Shown here one piece after another: positions 1-7,506 of a stretch of DNA of 64,000 nt (its first letter is position 1; every line of letters begins with the position of its first letter). The stretch is from Candidatus Methylophosphatis roskildensis (lineage in GTDB: Bacteria; Pseudomonadota; Gammaproteobacteria; Burkholderiales; Rhodocyclaceae). The translations under genes were made by a program, and so were the position numbers. The stretch is taken from positions 877,586-941,585 of the forward strand of contig JADJEV010000005.1 in NCBI GenBank assembly GCA_016708905.1, given 5' to 3'. The notes under the pieces were generated by a model, which saw nothing but the letters and a program-made list of their open reading frames with translations, was not told the DNA's origin and searched no databases.

Positions 1-1393
1 CGTAGTAGGCGAGCATGCACACAAAGATGTGCGAGCGCACCCGCTCGGCCAGGCGGTGATGAATCGGGCGCACCTTCAGGTCGATGGTCTTGAGCGAGCG
101 GAAGGCGCGCTCGACGTTGGCCAGCGATTTGTAGCTGCGCACGCACTGTGCCGCCTCCATGTGCTCGGAGGACACCGAGGTGCGAATGATGTACAGGCCA
201 TCCAGCGCCGCTTCAGCGGCGATGCTGTCCGGTTTGCGCGTGAAGGAGAAGCTCGTCTCGCCGATCGCCAGTTCGAAGTGTTTGGCGACCTTGTACTGAT
301 TGACGATCTTGCCCACGCGCACGCCGATCTCATCCTTGCCGGCGAGCTTGGCGGCCTCGACTCGGGCCTTGATCTTGTCGAGCTTGTTCTGCGTCGCACA
401 CAGCAGCTCTTCGCGCTTGTACGCGCGCAGCCTGGCCAGTTGCGGATTGCGGCAGGCCACCAGGCGCTCCCCGGGGTAGTCCGGCGAGCTCAGTTCGATC
501 AGATTGCGCTCATCGAACAAGCCGAGCTGCAACTGTCCCTGCTCGATCAGCGCGCGGATCGAAACGCTCTTGAGCGCCGTGATCCAGCCGATGCCATCGC
601 TATCGCGCATCTGGGCGATGGCCTTTTGCGAGATCATTCCCCGGTCGCCCACCATCACCATGCGCTCGATGCCAAAATCGGTGCGCAAGCGCTGCACCTC
701 GGGCATGAATGTGGTGCTGTCCGAGGTGTTGCCCGCATGCACCGAAACCGCGACCGGACAGCCTCGTGCGTCCGTGACCAAGCCGTAATTGACCTGCAGC
801 ATGCCGTGCTTGCCATCGCGGCTGTAGCCGCGCTTGGCCAGCGGACAGGTGGTGCCCTCGAAGTAACTGGACGACAGATCGTAGAGCACCAAGCTGTCCG
901 TGCCCAAATGCCGCGCGGCGAGCTTCTTCTCAATGGCCTCCTGGCGCAGCAGCAACCAGTCCATCGCCGCGTACAGATCGTCCTCGCTCGCCTCGGTCAC
1001 CGCGAAGTCTTGCGCCAGCGTCGTCGTGTGCCACCAGCGCGTGGTGGCCAGCTTGGTCTGGGGCGCCACGATGCGCGAGGCCACCATCGCTAGCACCCGA
1101 TCGCGTTCGCGACACGGCTTGGTGGCGATCAGCGAGGCCAGCCCCAGGCGCTGCATCGCAGTGGCCACCGCCTGCACGTGGCCATGGGCACGTGAGCGCG
1201 CAATCTCGAAACCTTGCGCGACCGGGCATAACCGCTCGCCGCGCAGCACTGCCCGGATCGCCTCGACCTGCGCGTGCGAAAGACTGGACAGGTTGGCCAG
1301 TGTGCGCTTGCCGACCCTTGCACCGTCACGGTAGGACTCCCGTAGCAAAACGGTCGGCGCTGATCCGCGGTTCGGCACGATATGAATATGCAT
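1..1393 (-). CDS. IS1634-type DDE transposase, C-terminus beyond window edge
   Basis: An open frame of 464 codons runs on the minus strand from an ATG at 1393 to the left edge with no stop. It encodes a DDE transposase of the IS1634 group within the broad IS4-like class. Visible motifs are DLSSSYFEG near residue 150 (first catalytic Asp), GDRGM about 90 residues later (second Asp) and VERAFRSLK near the end (Glu region). The protein starts MHIHIVPNRGSAPTVLLRES, the usual IS1634-like N-terminus, so the start is probably native. About 80-100 residues and one IS end lie outside the window. I could not delimit the inner terminal repeat in 1394-1500. The frame is clean, so the element may be active. 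Confidence 0.9.
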   Translation of the reverse strand, partial: MHIHIVPNRGSAPTVLLRESYRDGARVGKRTLANLSSLSHAQVEAIRAVLRGERLCPVAQGFEIARSRAHGHVQAVATAMQRLGLASLIATKPCRERDRVLAMVASRIVAPQTKLATTRWWHTTTLAQDFAVTEASEDDLYAAMDWLLLRQEAIEKKLAARHLGTDSLVLYDLSSSYFEGTTCPLAKRGYSRDGKHGMLQVNYGLVTDARGCPVAVSVHAGNTSDSTTFMPEVQRLRTDFGIERMVMVGDRGMISQKAIAQMRDSDGIGWITALKSVSIRALIEQGQLQLGLFDERNLIELSSPDYPGERLVACRNPQLARLRAYKREELLCATQNKLDKIKARVEAAKLAGKDEIGVRVGKIVNQYKVAKHFELAIGETSFSFTRKPDSIAAEAALDGLYIIRTSVSSEHMEAAQCVRSYKSLANVERAFRSLKTIDLKVRPIHHRLAERVRSHIFVCMLAYY

Positions 1394-1658
1394 GCCTACA
1401 AGAATAGACGATTATATGACTTATAGCAACACGCACTACATGCCTACATTATGCTGGCGGACAATGACCGTATCTCGGTGATTTGACGCGCTAATTCGCA
1501 CAAACAACCGCCGTCTTTCGGGGGAACTTCAGACTAATCTGTCAATCGAGCATATCTCCACCAGCTGGCCGCTCATGCCGAACGCTTGTAACGGCCGACG
1601 AACCGCATCGCGGCTGACCGGCCGGCCAATCGGCGCCCTGCGATGGAAGCACTCATGA

Positions 1659-2825
1659 CTATGTTCTTTCCCTCGTTGTGCGCAGTTCGACCACGCCGGC
1701 GATGGCGGGCGCAAGGAGAAAAGCGCCCGCCAGACAGACCGCACCGCGCCAGCCCCCGTAGCGGTACGCCACACCCGCCGCCGTGATGCCGAGCCAGCCG
1801 CCCCCGTAGTAGAACAGCACGTAGAGGGCATTGGCACGGCCGTGTCCGCTGGTGAGGCTGCGGTTGAGTGTTCCCACTGCTGCCGCGTGAATGGCGAAGA
1901 ACCCGGCGCACAGGCCGATCAGACCGGCCAGCACGGCTGCGAGATGCGGCACCTGCAGCAGGAGCAGGGAACCGAGCAGGATCGCCACCCCGACAAGAAT
2001 CACCGGGCCGCTGCCGTAACGGTTGGCGCCGCGGCCGGCCAGCGGCCCCATGCCGATGCCGACCACATAGACGCAGTAGATCAGGGTGATCAGCCCAGTC
2101 GAAAGACCGAACACCGGCTCGCTCAACCGGAACGGCAGATAGTTGAAGACCGTGGAGAAGACGGCGAACCCGCCGGCCGCGCAGGCGAAGACCGGCGCCA
2201 GATCCCTTCGCCCGAGGATCTGCAGGTAGCCGGCCTGCGCCCGTTCGGTCGGCGAGCGGGCCGCCTGCGCGGGCAGCCAGCGCAGGGCGATCAGGGTGGC
2301 GACGATGATGAACACCGCCGCCGACACGAAGGCGAAGCGCCAGTGCAGCGGCGGATGGATCCAGCCGCCGAGCAGCCGCCCGCCCAGACCGCCGACCACC
2401 GTGGCCGAGACATAGGAGCCCATGACCACGTTCAAGCGCTCGACCGGCAGGGATCTGGCCAGATAGGCCGCCAGGCAGGTGGTGAGCGCGGGGATGAACA
2501 GCCCCTGCAGGAAGCGTGCGGCGATCAGCAGCGGCAGGCTGTGGGTCACCGCGACGATCAGGCCACCCGTCGCCACCATGGCCCCGCCGATGCTGATCAG
2601 CGGCCTGATCGGGTAGCGGTCGCTGAGCGAGCCGAACGGCAGATTGGCGATGGCGATGCCGAACAGCACCGCCGACACGCTGAAACTGACCAGCACCATG
2701 CCGGCGCCGAACTCCTCGGCCAGCACCGGCAGTACCGGCTGGGTCAGGTAGACATTGGTGAAACTGGCGCTGACCAGTGCAAACACCACCAGTTGCAGCC
2801 GCAGCGATGGAGACAGCGGTTTCAC
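1659..2825 (-). CDS. MFS transporter, YnfM-like drug/solute exporter
   Basis: This 388-residue inner-membrane protein has about twelve hydrophobic segments and belongs to the major facilitator superfamily. The loop 2-3 signature appears as GSLSDRYPIRPLISIGG near residue 65, and RFLQGLFIPA near residue 110 is typical of proton-coupled exporters such as YnfM and arabinose-efflux permeases. Length matches the family. It is expected to use the proton gradient to expel small molecules; the substrate cannot be read from sequence. It stands alone, between the transposase and the HigBA pair, and is divergent from the latter. A GGATCC-type purine-rich stretch lies just upstream of the ATG. A long plus-strand frame over the same bases is an antisense shadow. 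Confidence 0.85.
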   Translation of the reverse strand: MKPLSPSLRLQLVVFALVSASFTNVYLTQPVLPVLAEEFGAGMVLVSFSVSAVLFGIAIANLPFGSLSDRYPIRPLISIGGAMVATGGLIVAVTHSLPLLIAARFLQGLFIPALTTCLAAYLARSLPVERLNVVMGSYVSATVVGGLGGRLLGGWIHPPLHWRFAFVSAAVFIIVATLIALRWLPAQAARSPTERAQAGYLQILGRRDLAPVFACAAGGFAVFSTVFNYLPFRLSEPVFGLSTGLITLIYCVYVVGIGMGPLAGRGANRYGSGPVILVGVAILLGSLLLLQVPHLAAVLAGLIGLCAGFFAIHAAAVGTLNRSLTSGHGRANALYVLFYYGGGWLGITAAGVAYRYGGWRGAVCLAGAFLLAPAIAGVVELRTTRERT

Positions 2826-2934
2826 GGGATCCTCCCGGCGCGGTGGCCTCTGTTTGTCATGGCCCGGCGGACGCCCGCAATACTTGCCGGTCGATTTGGC
2901 GGGTTACGCTTCGCTGGCCCGCGCTACCCGCTGG

Positions 2935-2952
2935 GTTAGCAGATGTGCTAAC
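2935..2952. promoter_or_regulatory. Palindromic operator candidate of the HigBA pair
   Basis: A perfect inverted repeat GTTAGC-N6-GCTAAC ends seven bases before the toxin ATG at 2960. Autorepression through such palindromes is typical for Xre-type antitoxins, so this is a candidate operator for the downstream pair. Function is inferred from position only. Confidence 0.5.
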
Positions 2953-2959
2953 ATTCGGC

Positions 2960-3286
2960 ATGGCGTTCGAGGTTGAGTACTTCCATGAGCGTGTGCTTGC
3001 TGAGGTCGAGTCTTGGCCAGTCGATGTGCTTGCAGACTACGCGCGGATCATAGAACTCCTGGCAGAGCATGGCCCAAGCTTGAGGTTGCCGCACTCGCGG
3101 GCGTTTGGGGGTGGTCTTTTCGAGCTTCGTCTACGAGGCCGGGGTGGCATTGGCCGAGCGTTCTACTGCTTCCTTGTCGGGCGCCGGGTAGTCGTGTTGC
3201 ATGCATTCATCAAGAAGACGCAGCAAACACCGGATCGAGAGCTGAAGCTGGCGCGGAAGCGCCAGAAGGAGTTGCAAGATGGCTAA
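2960..3286 (+). CDS. higB: HigB/RelE-type toxin (phage-derived Gp49-like)
   Basis: This 108-residue protein matches the Gp49-like HigB toxin family, which are ribosome-dependent mRNA interferases of the RelE fold. It shows the family path FELRLRGRGGIGRAFYCFLV followed by VVVLHAFIKKTQQTP, where the basic and aromatic residues lie in the expected active-site region. The ATG at 2960 is chosen because it follows the palindrome directly and gives the family's normal length; the frame stays open further upstream but without family similarity. The antitoxin gene follows with an 8-base overlap, the usual toxin-first higBA order. Genes of this kind are commonly horizontally acquired. Confidence 0.85.
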   Translation: MAFEVEYFHERVLAEVESWPVDVLADYARIIELLAEHGPSLRLPHSRAFGGGLFELRLRGRGGIGRAFYCFLVGRRVVVLHAFIKKTQQTPDRELKLARKRQKELQDG

Positions 3287-3599
3287 TCTGAAATACAAGT
3301 CCGTCCCTCATAATCATGCTTCGTTCCTGGCCAAGGCCAGAACTCGTACGGGGTTTGCGGAGGCCTACGAGTCCCTCGAACTCGAGTACAACGTCGCCGG
3401 GCAGATGTTGAAGGCAAGGGCCAGAGCGGGGCTAACGCAAGACGCCGTTGCGGAGCGAATGGGCACCACCAAGAGCGCAATCTCGCGGCTTGAAGCTGCA
3501 GGCAGGCACACACCGTCTCTCGCGACGCTGAAGAAGTATGCGCAAGCGGTCGGTTGTGACTTGCAGGTCAGGCTGGTGCCACAGCGGCGTGACGCCTAA
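3279..3599 (+). CDS. higA: HigA-type Xre antitoxin
   Basis: This 106-residue protein carries a helix-turn-helix at about residues 42-95, with LTQDAVAERMGTTKSAISRL as the recognition unit and SLATLKKYAQAVGCDLQVRL as the following helices. That layout is typical of HigA antitoxins, which bind the toxin and repress their own operon. It overlaps the toxin gene by eight bases, implying translational coupling. The N-terminal 40 residues (FLAKARTRTGFAEAYESLE) probably form the toxin-binding part, as in related pairs. The protein ends in QRRDA, and no further gene follows for several hundred bases. Confidence 0.87.
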   Translation: MANLKYKSVPHNHASFLAKARTRTGFAEAYESLELEYNVAGQMLKARARAGLTQDAVAERMGTTKSAISRLEAAGRHTPSLATLKKYAQAVGCDLQVRLVPQRRDA

Positions 3600-3685
3600 C
3601 CGCGCTTGGAGCGGGCCGTGTGCCAGCGCCGCTTCGCGCCGCCGACTTCCCGTTGGGCCACACACCATCTGCTCCGTCATTCCTC

Positions 3686-3892
3686 ATGGAGATAAGAATG
3701 CCTGGTCCCGCCCGTTCCGGCCTTTCCGTGTACGCAACCGATGAACAGCGTGTTGCACGGCTTTACGAAGCCGTTCTTGGTATGTCGTGAGTTCATGAGT
3801 CTCCGGAAGTGGTCGTTCTTGAACTCCCGGATATTCAGCTCTTGGTTCACCGCATTCCTGCTGGTAGCGCCGCGCACATCACAATTGGCAAG
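3686..3892 (+). pseudogene. Broken glyoxalase/VOC-family gene
   Basis: Read from the ATG at 3686, the frame gives a typical VOC N-terminus (VYATDEQRVARLYEAVLGMS). It hits an in-frame TGA at 3788-3790, then continues as VHESPEVVVLELPDIQLLV and HRIPAGSAAHITI. That is the first beta-alpha-beta module of a glyoxalase/bleomycin-resistance-like protein. The coding sequence then stops where a MITE-like repeat begins at 3894, so the second half is lost. Two independent lesions, a nonsense codon and a truncation, mark it as a pseudogene. The conserved reading on both sides of the stop suggests a fairly recent event. Confidence 0.7.
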
Positions 3893-3893
3893 C

Positions 3894-3962
3894 GTAGGGC
3901 GCAATCGATATTGCGCCGAATGCAATCGTCCGGTGCAATGCGCTGCGCTTATTGCACCCTAC
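3894..3962. repeat. MITE-like palindromic repeat, copy 1
   Basis: A 69-base element with near-perfect inverted ends, GTAGGGCGCAAT and ATTGCACCCTAC (11 of 12 paired), containing a second GCAATCG.../...GCAAT palindrome. Related copies occur at 57552-57614 and 58512-58573. It abuts the broken VOC gene. The element has no coding capacity and is best read as a non-autonomous, hairpin-forming repeat. The 278 bases after it, up to 4240, hold no gene; they contain a half copy of another dispersed repeat (about 4197-4235, with the core GCCATTCCATGCGG). Confidence 0.75.
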
Positions 3963-4240
3963 ATCTCTTTCTTTTGGCGAAGCAAAAAAAGATACCTTAC
4001 CGCCGGGCAACACCCGGCGCGGCGTATCCATGATGCAAAGCCGTGAGGACATCTGCCGCTTGACCCCCATCCGGGCCTTCCCCTTGGGAGGGGGGAAGGA
4101 GATGGCAGCGGGCGAGCATGGCTGGAAACCTCATGAATAGGCGCTCTTCGCGGTGCCATGCCCGAGCAGCGCATAGATAAAGGCTGCGGGCATTGCATTG
4201 TCGCAGAGCGCCATTCCATGCGGTTTGCAGGCTGGCCGCC

Positions 4241-5767
4241 CTAGCGCCGCCCGCCCATGATCGAACCGAGCACACCGCGCAGGATCTGCCGCGCCGCCTG
4301 GTTGGCCACGCTGCGCACCGCGCTCTTGGCCGCACCCTGGACGATGCCGTCGCGCTTGCCGCCGCGCGGGCCGGTGCTGCCGAAGAGGATTTCGCCCAGC
4401 GCGCCGCCGAGCAGACCGCCGCCGGCAGCGGCCGGGGCCTGCGCCGCCGCGCCACCGGCGTTCGACGCGGCGCCGGTCTGCGCACCCGGCGCGGCACCGG
4501 CACGCAGTTTCTCGTAGGCCGATTCGCGGTCGAGTGTCTGTTCGTACTTGCCGTACACCGCCGAGCCCTGCACCAGCCCCTGGCGCTCGAACGGCGTGAT
4601 CGGCCCGAGGCGCGAGGCCGGCGGCAGGATGAACGCGCGCTCGACCATATTTGGCCGGCCCTTCTCGTCGAGAAAACTCACCAGCGCCTCGCCGGTGCCC
4701 AGTTCGGTGATCGCGGCTTCGGCACTGAACTTGGGGTTGGCGCGCATGGTCTCGGCGGCCACCTTGACGGCCTTCTGGTCGCGCGGGGTGAAGGCGCGCA
4801 GCGCATGCTGGACGCGGTTGCCGAGCTGGGCCAGCACGCTGTCGGGCACGTCGAGCGGGTTCTGCGTCACGAAATACACGCCGACGGCCTTGGAGCGGAT
4901 CAGCCGCACCACCTGCTCGATCTTCTCCAGCAGCGCGGCCGGCGCATCGTTGAACAGCAGGTGCGCCTCGTCGAAGAAGAACACCAGTTTCGGTTTCTCG
5001 ACATCGCCGACCTCGGGCAGTTGCTCGAACAATTCCGACAGCATCCAGAGCAGGAAGGTCGAGTAGAGCTTGGGCGAGTTGTAGAGCTTGTCCGCCGACA
5101 GGATGTTGATCACGCCGCGGCCGTACGGGTCGAGCCGCATCAGGTCGGCCATGTCGAGCATCGGCTCGCCGAAGAACTTGTCGGCGCCCTGCTGTTCCAG
5201 CTGCAGCAGACCGCGCTGGATCGCGCCGACCGAGGCGCTCGAGACATTGCCGTACTCGGTAGTGAACTGCTTGGCGTTCTCGCCAACGAACTGCGCCATG
5301 GCGCGCAGATCCTTCATGTCGAGCAGCAGCAGGCCGTTGTCATCGGCGATCTTGAAGATCAGCGTCAGCACGCCGGCCTGGGTCTCGTTGAGGTCGAGCA
5401 GGCGCGAGAGCAGGAGCGGCCCCATGTCGGACACCGTGGCGCGCACCGGGTGGCCCTGCTCGCCGAACACGTCCCAGTAGGCCACCGGACTGGCGTAGGG
5501 CGTGAAGTTGGTCAGTTGCAGCAGATCGAGCCGCTGCTGAAGCTTCGGGCTGATGCTGCCGGCCGCGCCCATGCCGGACAGATCGCTCTTGACGTCGGCC
5601 ATGAACACCGGCACGCCAATGTAGGAGAAGCGCTCGGCCAGCGACTGCAGGGTCACCGTCTTGCCGGTGCCGGTGGCGCCGGTGATCAGGCCGTGGCGGT
5701 TGGCCTTGTCGGGCAGCAGCGCAAGGAAGGTGTCACCGGTCTTGGCAACGTAGAGAGGGTCGGCCAT
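4241..5767 (-). CDS. HerA-like/DUF853 P-loop ATPase (YjgR family)
   Basis: This 508-residue protein belongs to the DUF853/YjgR family of HerA-FtsK-like ATPases. Walker A is GATGTGKT near residue 38, Walker B is KLVFFFDEAH near residue 270, and VGVYFVTQNPLDVPDSVLAQ follows as the sensor region. The C-terminal 90 residues are Ala/Gly-rich (GAAPGAQTGAASNAGG), ending in a basic tail GSIMGGRR. The ATG at 5767 is preferred over one eight codons upstream because a GGAG lies six bases before it. The precise cellular role is unknown; DNA or protein translocation has been proposed for relatives. It stands alone, divergent from the cytochrome b561 gene. Confidence 0.88.
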   Translation of the reverse strand: MADPLYVAKTGDTFLALLPDKANRHGLITGATGTGKTVTLQSLAERFSYIGVPVFMADVKSDLSGMGAAGSISPKLQQRLDLLQLTNFTPYASPVAYWDVFGEQGHPVRATVSDMGPLLLSRLLDLNETQAGVLTLIFKIADDNGLLLLDMKDLRAMAQFVGENAKQFTTEYGNVSSASVGAIQRGLLQLEQQGADKFFGEPMLDMADLMRLDPYGRGVINILSADKLYNSPKLYSTFLLWMLSELFEQLPEVGDVEKPKLVFFFDEAHLLFNDAPAALLEKIEQVVRLIRSKAVGVYFVTQNPLDVPDSVLAQLGNRVQHALRAFTPRDQKAVKVAAETMRANPKFSAEAAITELGTGEALVSFLDEKGRPNMVERAFILPPASRLGPITPFERQGLVQGSAVYGKYEQTLDRESAYEKLRAGAAPGAQTGAASNAGGAAAQAPAAAGGGLLGGALGEILFGSTGPRGGKRDGIVQGAAKSAVRSVANQAARQILRGVLGSIMGGRR

Positions 5768-5908
5768 CTTGGCTCCGCGAGAGGTGGGCAAGCTCGCGAT
5801 TCTATGCCAAGGGCCGCGTTGACCGCGAGCCCGACGTCGCCCGACAGCTTCGCAACGCCGCTAGCGCGGGAATCGAACGGGTGGGTTCGCTGTTATGCTT
5901 TTGCACTC

Positions 5909-5950
5909 ACGAATCACCAGCCACGACTCACCAGTCACGAATCGCCAGCC
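5909..5950 (+). repeat. Six tandem heptamers before the cytochrome b561 gene
   Basis: Six consecutive 7-base units, ACGAATC, ACCAGCC, ACGACTC, ACCAGTC, ACGAATC and GCCAGCC, form a 42-base array that ends eight bases before the ATG at 5959. Alternate units resemble each other, so the true period may be 14. The array occupies the place where a ribosome binding site would lie, and no clear Shine-Dalgarno sequence is visible. Similar heptamers (CCAGTCACGAATC) recur near 47633 between bamD and rluD. Confidence 0.65.
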
Positions 5951-5958
5951 GACCCGCC

Positions 5959-6654
5959 ATGCTCGAGCACGACACTGCCGCACCCCGCCCGACCCGCGTC
6001 TGGGATCTGCCGACCCGCCTGTTCCACTGGTCTCTGGTCGCCCTGGTCGTCTTCTCCGCCATCACCGGGGAGTTCGCCGAAGACCTCGGCACCGATTACC
6101 TCGAACGGCACATGCTGTCAGGGTACGCGGTGCTGGCCCTGCTGCTGTTCCGGCTGATCTGGGGTTTCATCGGCAACCGGCATGCGCGTTTCGCGAGCTT
6201 CCTGCGCGGCCCGCGTGCGGTGCTGGCGTATTTCTCCGCGCTGCGTGGCCGCGGCGCGGCGGCAATGCACGCCGGGCACAATCCGCTCGGCGGCTGGTCG
6301 GTCGCCGCCATGCTCGGCGTCCTGCTGGTACAGGTGGGCAGCGGCCTGTTCCTCTCCGACGACGACCTGGACGTGCACGCGCCGCTCGCCCGCCATGTGG
6401 CCAATCGCACCATCGACCTGCTGCACGAGGTGCACGAGACATCGTTCAAGCTGCTGCTGGCGCTGATCGTCATACACCTCGCCGCGATCGCCTACTACCG
6501 GTTCGCCAAGGGCGACAATCTGGTGCGGCCGATGCTCAGCGGCGACAAGATGCTTGCAGGCGTCGAGCCGGCGCGCGGCGGGGCGTGGTGGCTGGGCGCG
6601 CTAGTGCTCGCACTGACGGCCGGCGCGGTCTGGTATCTGGTGAATCGGGTGTAG
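5959..6654 (+). CDS. Cytochrome b561-family diheme membrane protein
   Basis: This 231-residue integral membrane protein begins TRVWDLPTRLFHWSLV, the hallmark of the prokaryotic cytochrome b561 (Ni/Fe-hydrogenase b-type) family. Four transmembrane spans are visible at about 17-37, 52-72, 108-130 and 155-177. Candidate heme-ligating histidines are in FHW, ERHMLSGY, HAGHNPLGGW and LHEVHE/VIHLAA. It should pass electrons between the quinone pool and a periplasmic cytochrome. The ATG at 5959 fits the family start; an upstream extension would read through the heptamer array. It is convergent with a cytochrome c' gene, a plausible redox partner. Confidence 0.87.
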   Translation: MLEHDTAAPRPTRVWDLPTRLFHWSLVALVVFSAITGEFAEDLGTDYLERHMLSGYAVLALLLFRLIWGFIGNRHARFASFLRGPRAVLAYFSALRGRGAAAMHAGHNPLGGWSVAAMLGVLLVQVGSGLFLSDDDLDVHAPLARHVANRTIDLLHEVHETSFKLLLALIVIHLAAIAYYRFAKGDNLVRPMLSGDKMLAGVEPARGGAWWLGALVLALTAGAVWYLVNRV

Positions 6655-6662
6655 CGCGTAGG

Positions 6663-6730
6663 TTGGGCAGAGCGAAGCGAAGCCCAACGACATCGTCCGC
6701 TGGAGTTGGGCTTCGCTTCGCTCTGCCCAA
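6663..6730. repeat. Perfect 26-bp inverted repeat between convergent genes
   Basis: The arms 6663-6688 and 6705-6730 are exact reverse complements over 26 bases, separated by a 16-base loop. The arm begins TTGGGCAGAGCGAAGCGAAG. It would form a very stable hairpin on either strand and lies nine bases after the cytochrome b stop, so it could end transcription from both sides, although no T-run follows. A degenerate relative (GTAGGTTGGGCTGA...TCAGCCTGTCCTAC) lies at 57393-57474, so it may also be a mobile repeat. Confidence 0.8.
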
Positions 6731-6790
6731 GCTCCGAGGGCGGGGCAGCCGCATGTATGCTCGATCTGCGCGGTGCACTGCCGGTGAGGC

Positions 6791-6857
6791 GGATGGATAC
6801 TGGGCTCCGGGCCTGCCACCGCTGGGAACGCCATTCCATGCGGCTCCCGGCGGTGGC
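6791..6857. repeat. Dispersed CATGGAATGGC repeat, copy B
   Basis: This copy reads GGATGGATACTGG at the left and GCCATTCCATGCGGCTCCCG at the right, with a variable GC-rich middle. The same pair of end motifs occurs at 17384-17455, and one or both recur at several other intergenic sites listed here. No coding potential. Confidence 0.65.
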
Positions 6858-6865
6858 AATCGGGA

Positions 6866-7327
6866 TCAGTTGCGGAATTCCTTTTCGCGGTAGTCGTCGT
6901 GGCAGCCCTTGCAGGCCTTGCCGATTTCGCCCACCGCGGTTTTCAGCGTGGCGACATCGCCGGCCGCGGCCGGCAGCTTCTTCATCTCGCCCTGCATCTT
7001 TTCCAGGGCGGCCTTGAACTTGTCCGGCTCGCTCCAGATCTTGGTGCCGGCCTTGGTCGGCGCACCCTTGTCGAGGCCCGGTCCGAACAGCGGCCCCGGC
7101 AGGGCGGACAGGGTTTCGGCCAGGGCGGCGGCCTTGACGGCGGCATCCTTGTTGTAGGGCGCATCGCCCTTGGCCATCGCACTGAGCATGCCGAACTGGC
7201 GGCCCATCACGTTCATGATCGACTGGCGATAGCGGATCTGGTCTTCCGCCTTGGGTGCCTGCTGGGCGTAGCTGGTGGCGCCGGCAGCCAGGGCGGATAC
7301 GGCAAATACGAGATGGCTGAGCTTCAT
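6866..7327 (-). CDS. Cytochrome c' (periplasmic, class II)
   Basis: This 153-residue protein has a cleavable signal peptide (MKLSHLVFAVSALAAGATSYAQ) and a single heme site CKGCH close to the C-terminus (about residues 139-143). This is the class II arrangement of cytochromes c', four-helix bundles implicated in NO binding and stress. The N-terminal RYRQSIMNVMGRQFGMLSAM is the usual first helix, and RQ-M near the front fits the heme-facing residues. The ending HDDYREKEFRN is the family's typical tail. It is convergent with the cytochrome b561 gene; relatives of such pairs act together in periplasmic electron transfer. Confidence 0.92.
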   Translation of the reverse strand: MKLSHLVFAVSALAAGATSYAQQAPKAEDQIRYRQSIMNVMGRQFGMLSAMAKGDAPYNKDAAVKAAALAETLSALPGPLFGPGLDKGAPTKAGTKIWSEPDKFKAALEKMQGEMKKLPAAAGDVATLKTAVGEIGKACKGCHDDYREKEFRN

Positions 7328-7506
7328 CTGGAACTCCTCGGTTGGGTCGGATGGCGCTGGCGGAATTGCAGCGGCATTCGATGAACAAGCCGGCGTGCCG
7401 ACTTATTCCACTGCCCTGACGCCGGCGCCTCGGTGACGGCAGCGACACGCCGCATCTGGCCGCAACACTTCGGGCACGGCAGCGGGAACTCGATGGATGC
7501 GGCGGT

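Noticed and set aside
29..1093. 354-codon plus-strand open frame at the left edge
   Set aside because: Antisense to the IS1634-type transposase, which has clear DDE motifs.
1842..2939. 365-codon plus-strand open frame over the MFS gene
   Set aside because: It is rich in Arg, Gln and Asp with no family likeness and lies exactly antisense to a recognisable transporter; high-GC third positions keep the opposite frame open.
5900..5960. CRISPR-like short repeats before the cytochrome b561 gene
   Set aside because: Units are only seven bases with no spacers; it is a simple tandem array. No CRISPR array or cas gene was seen in the window.
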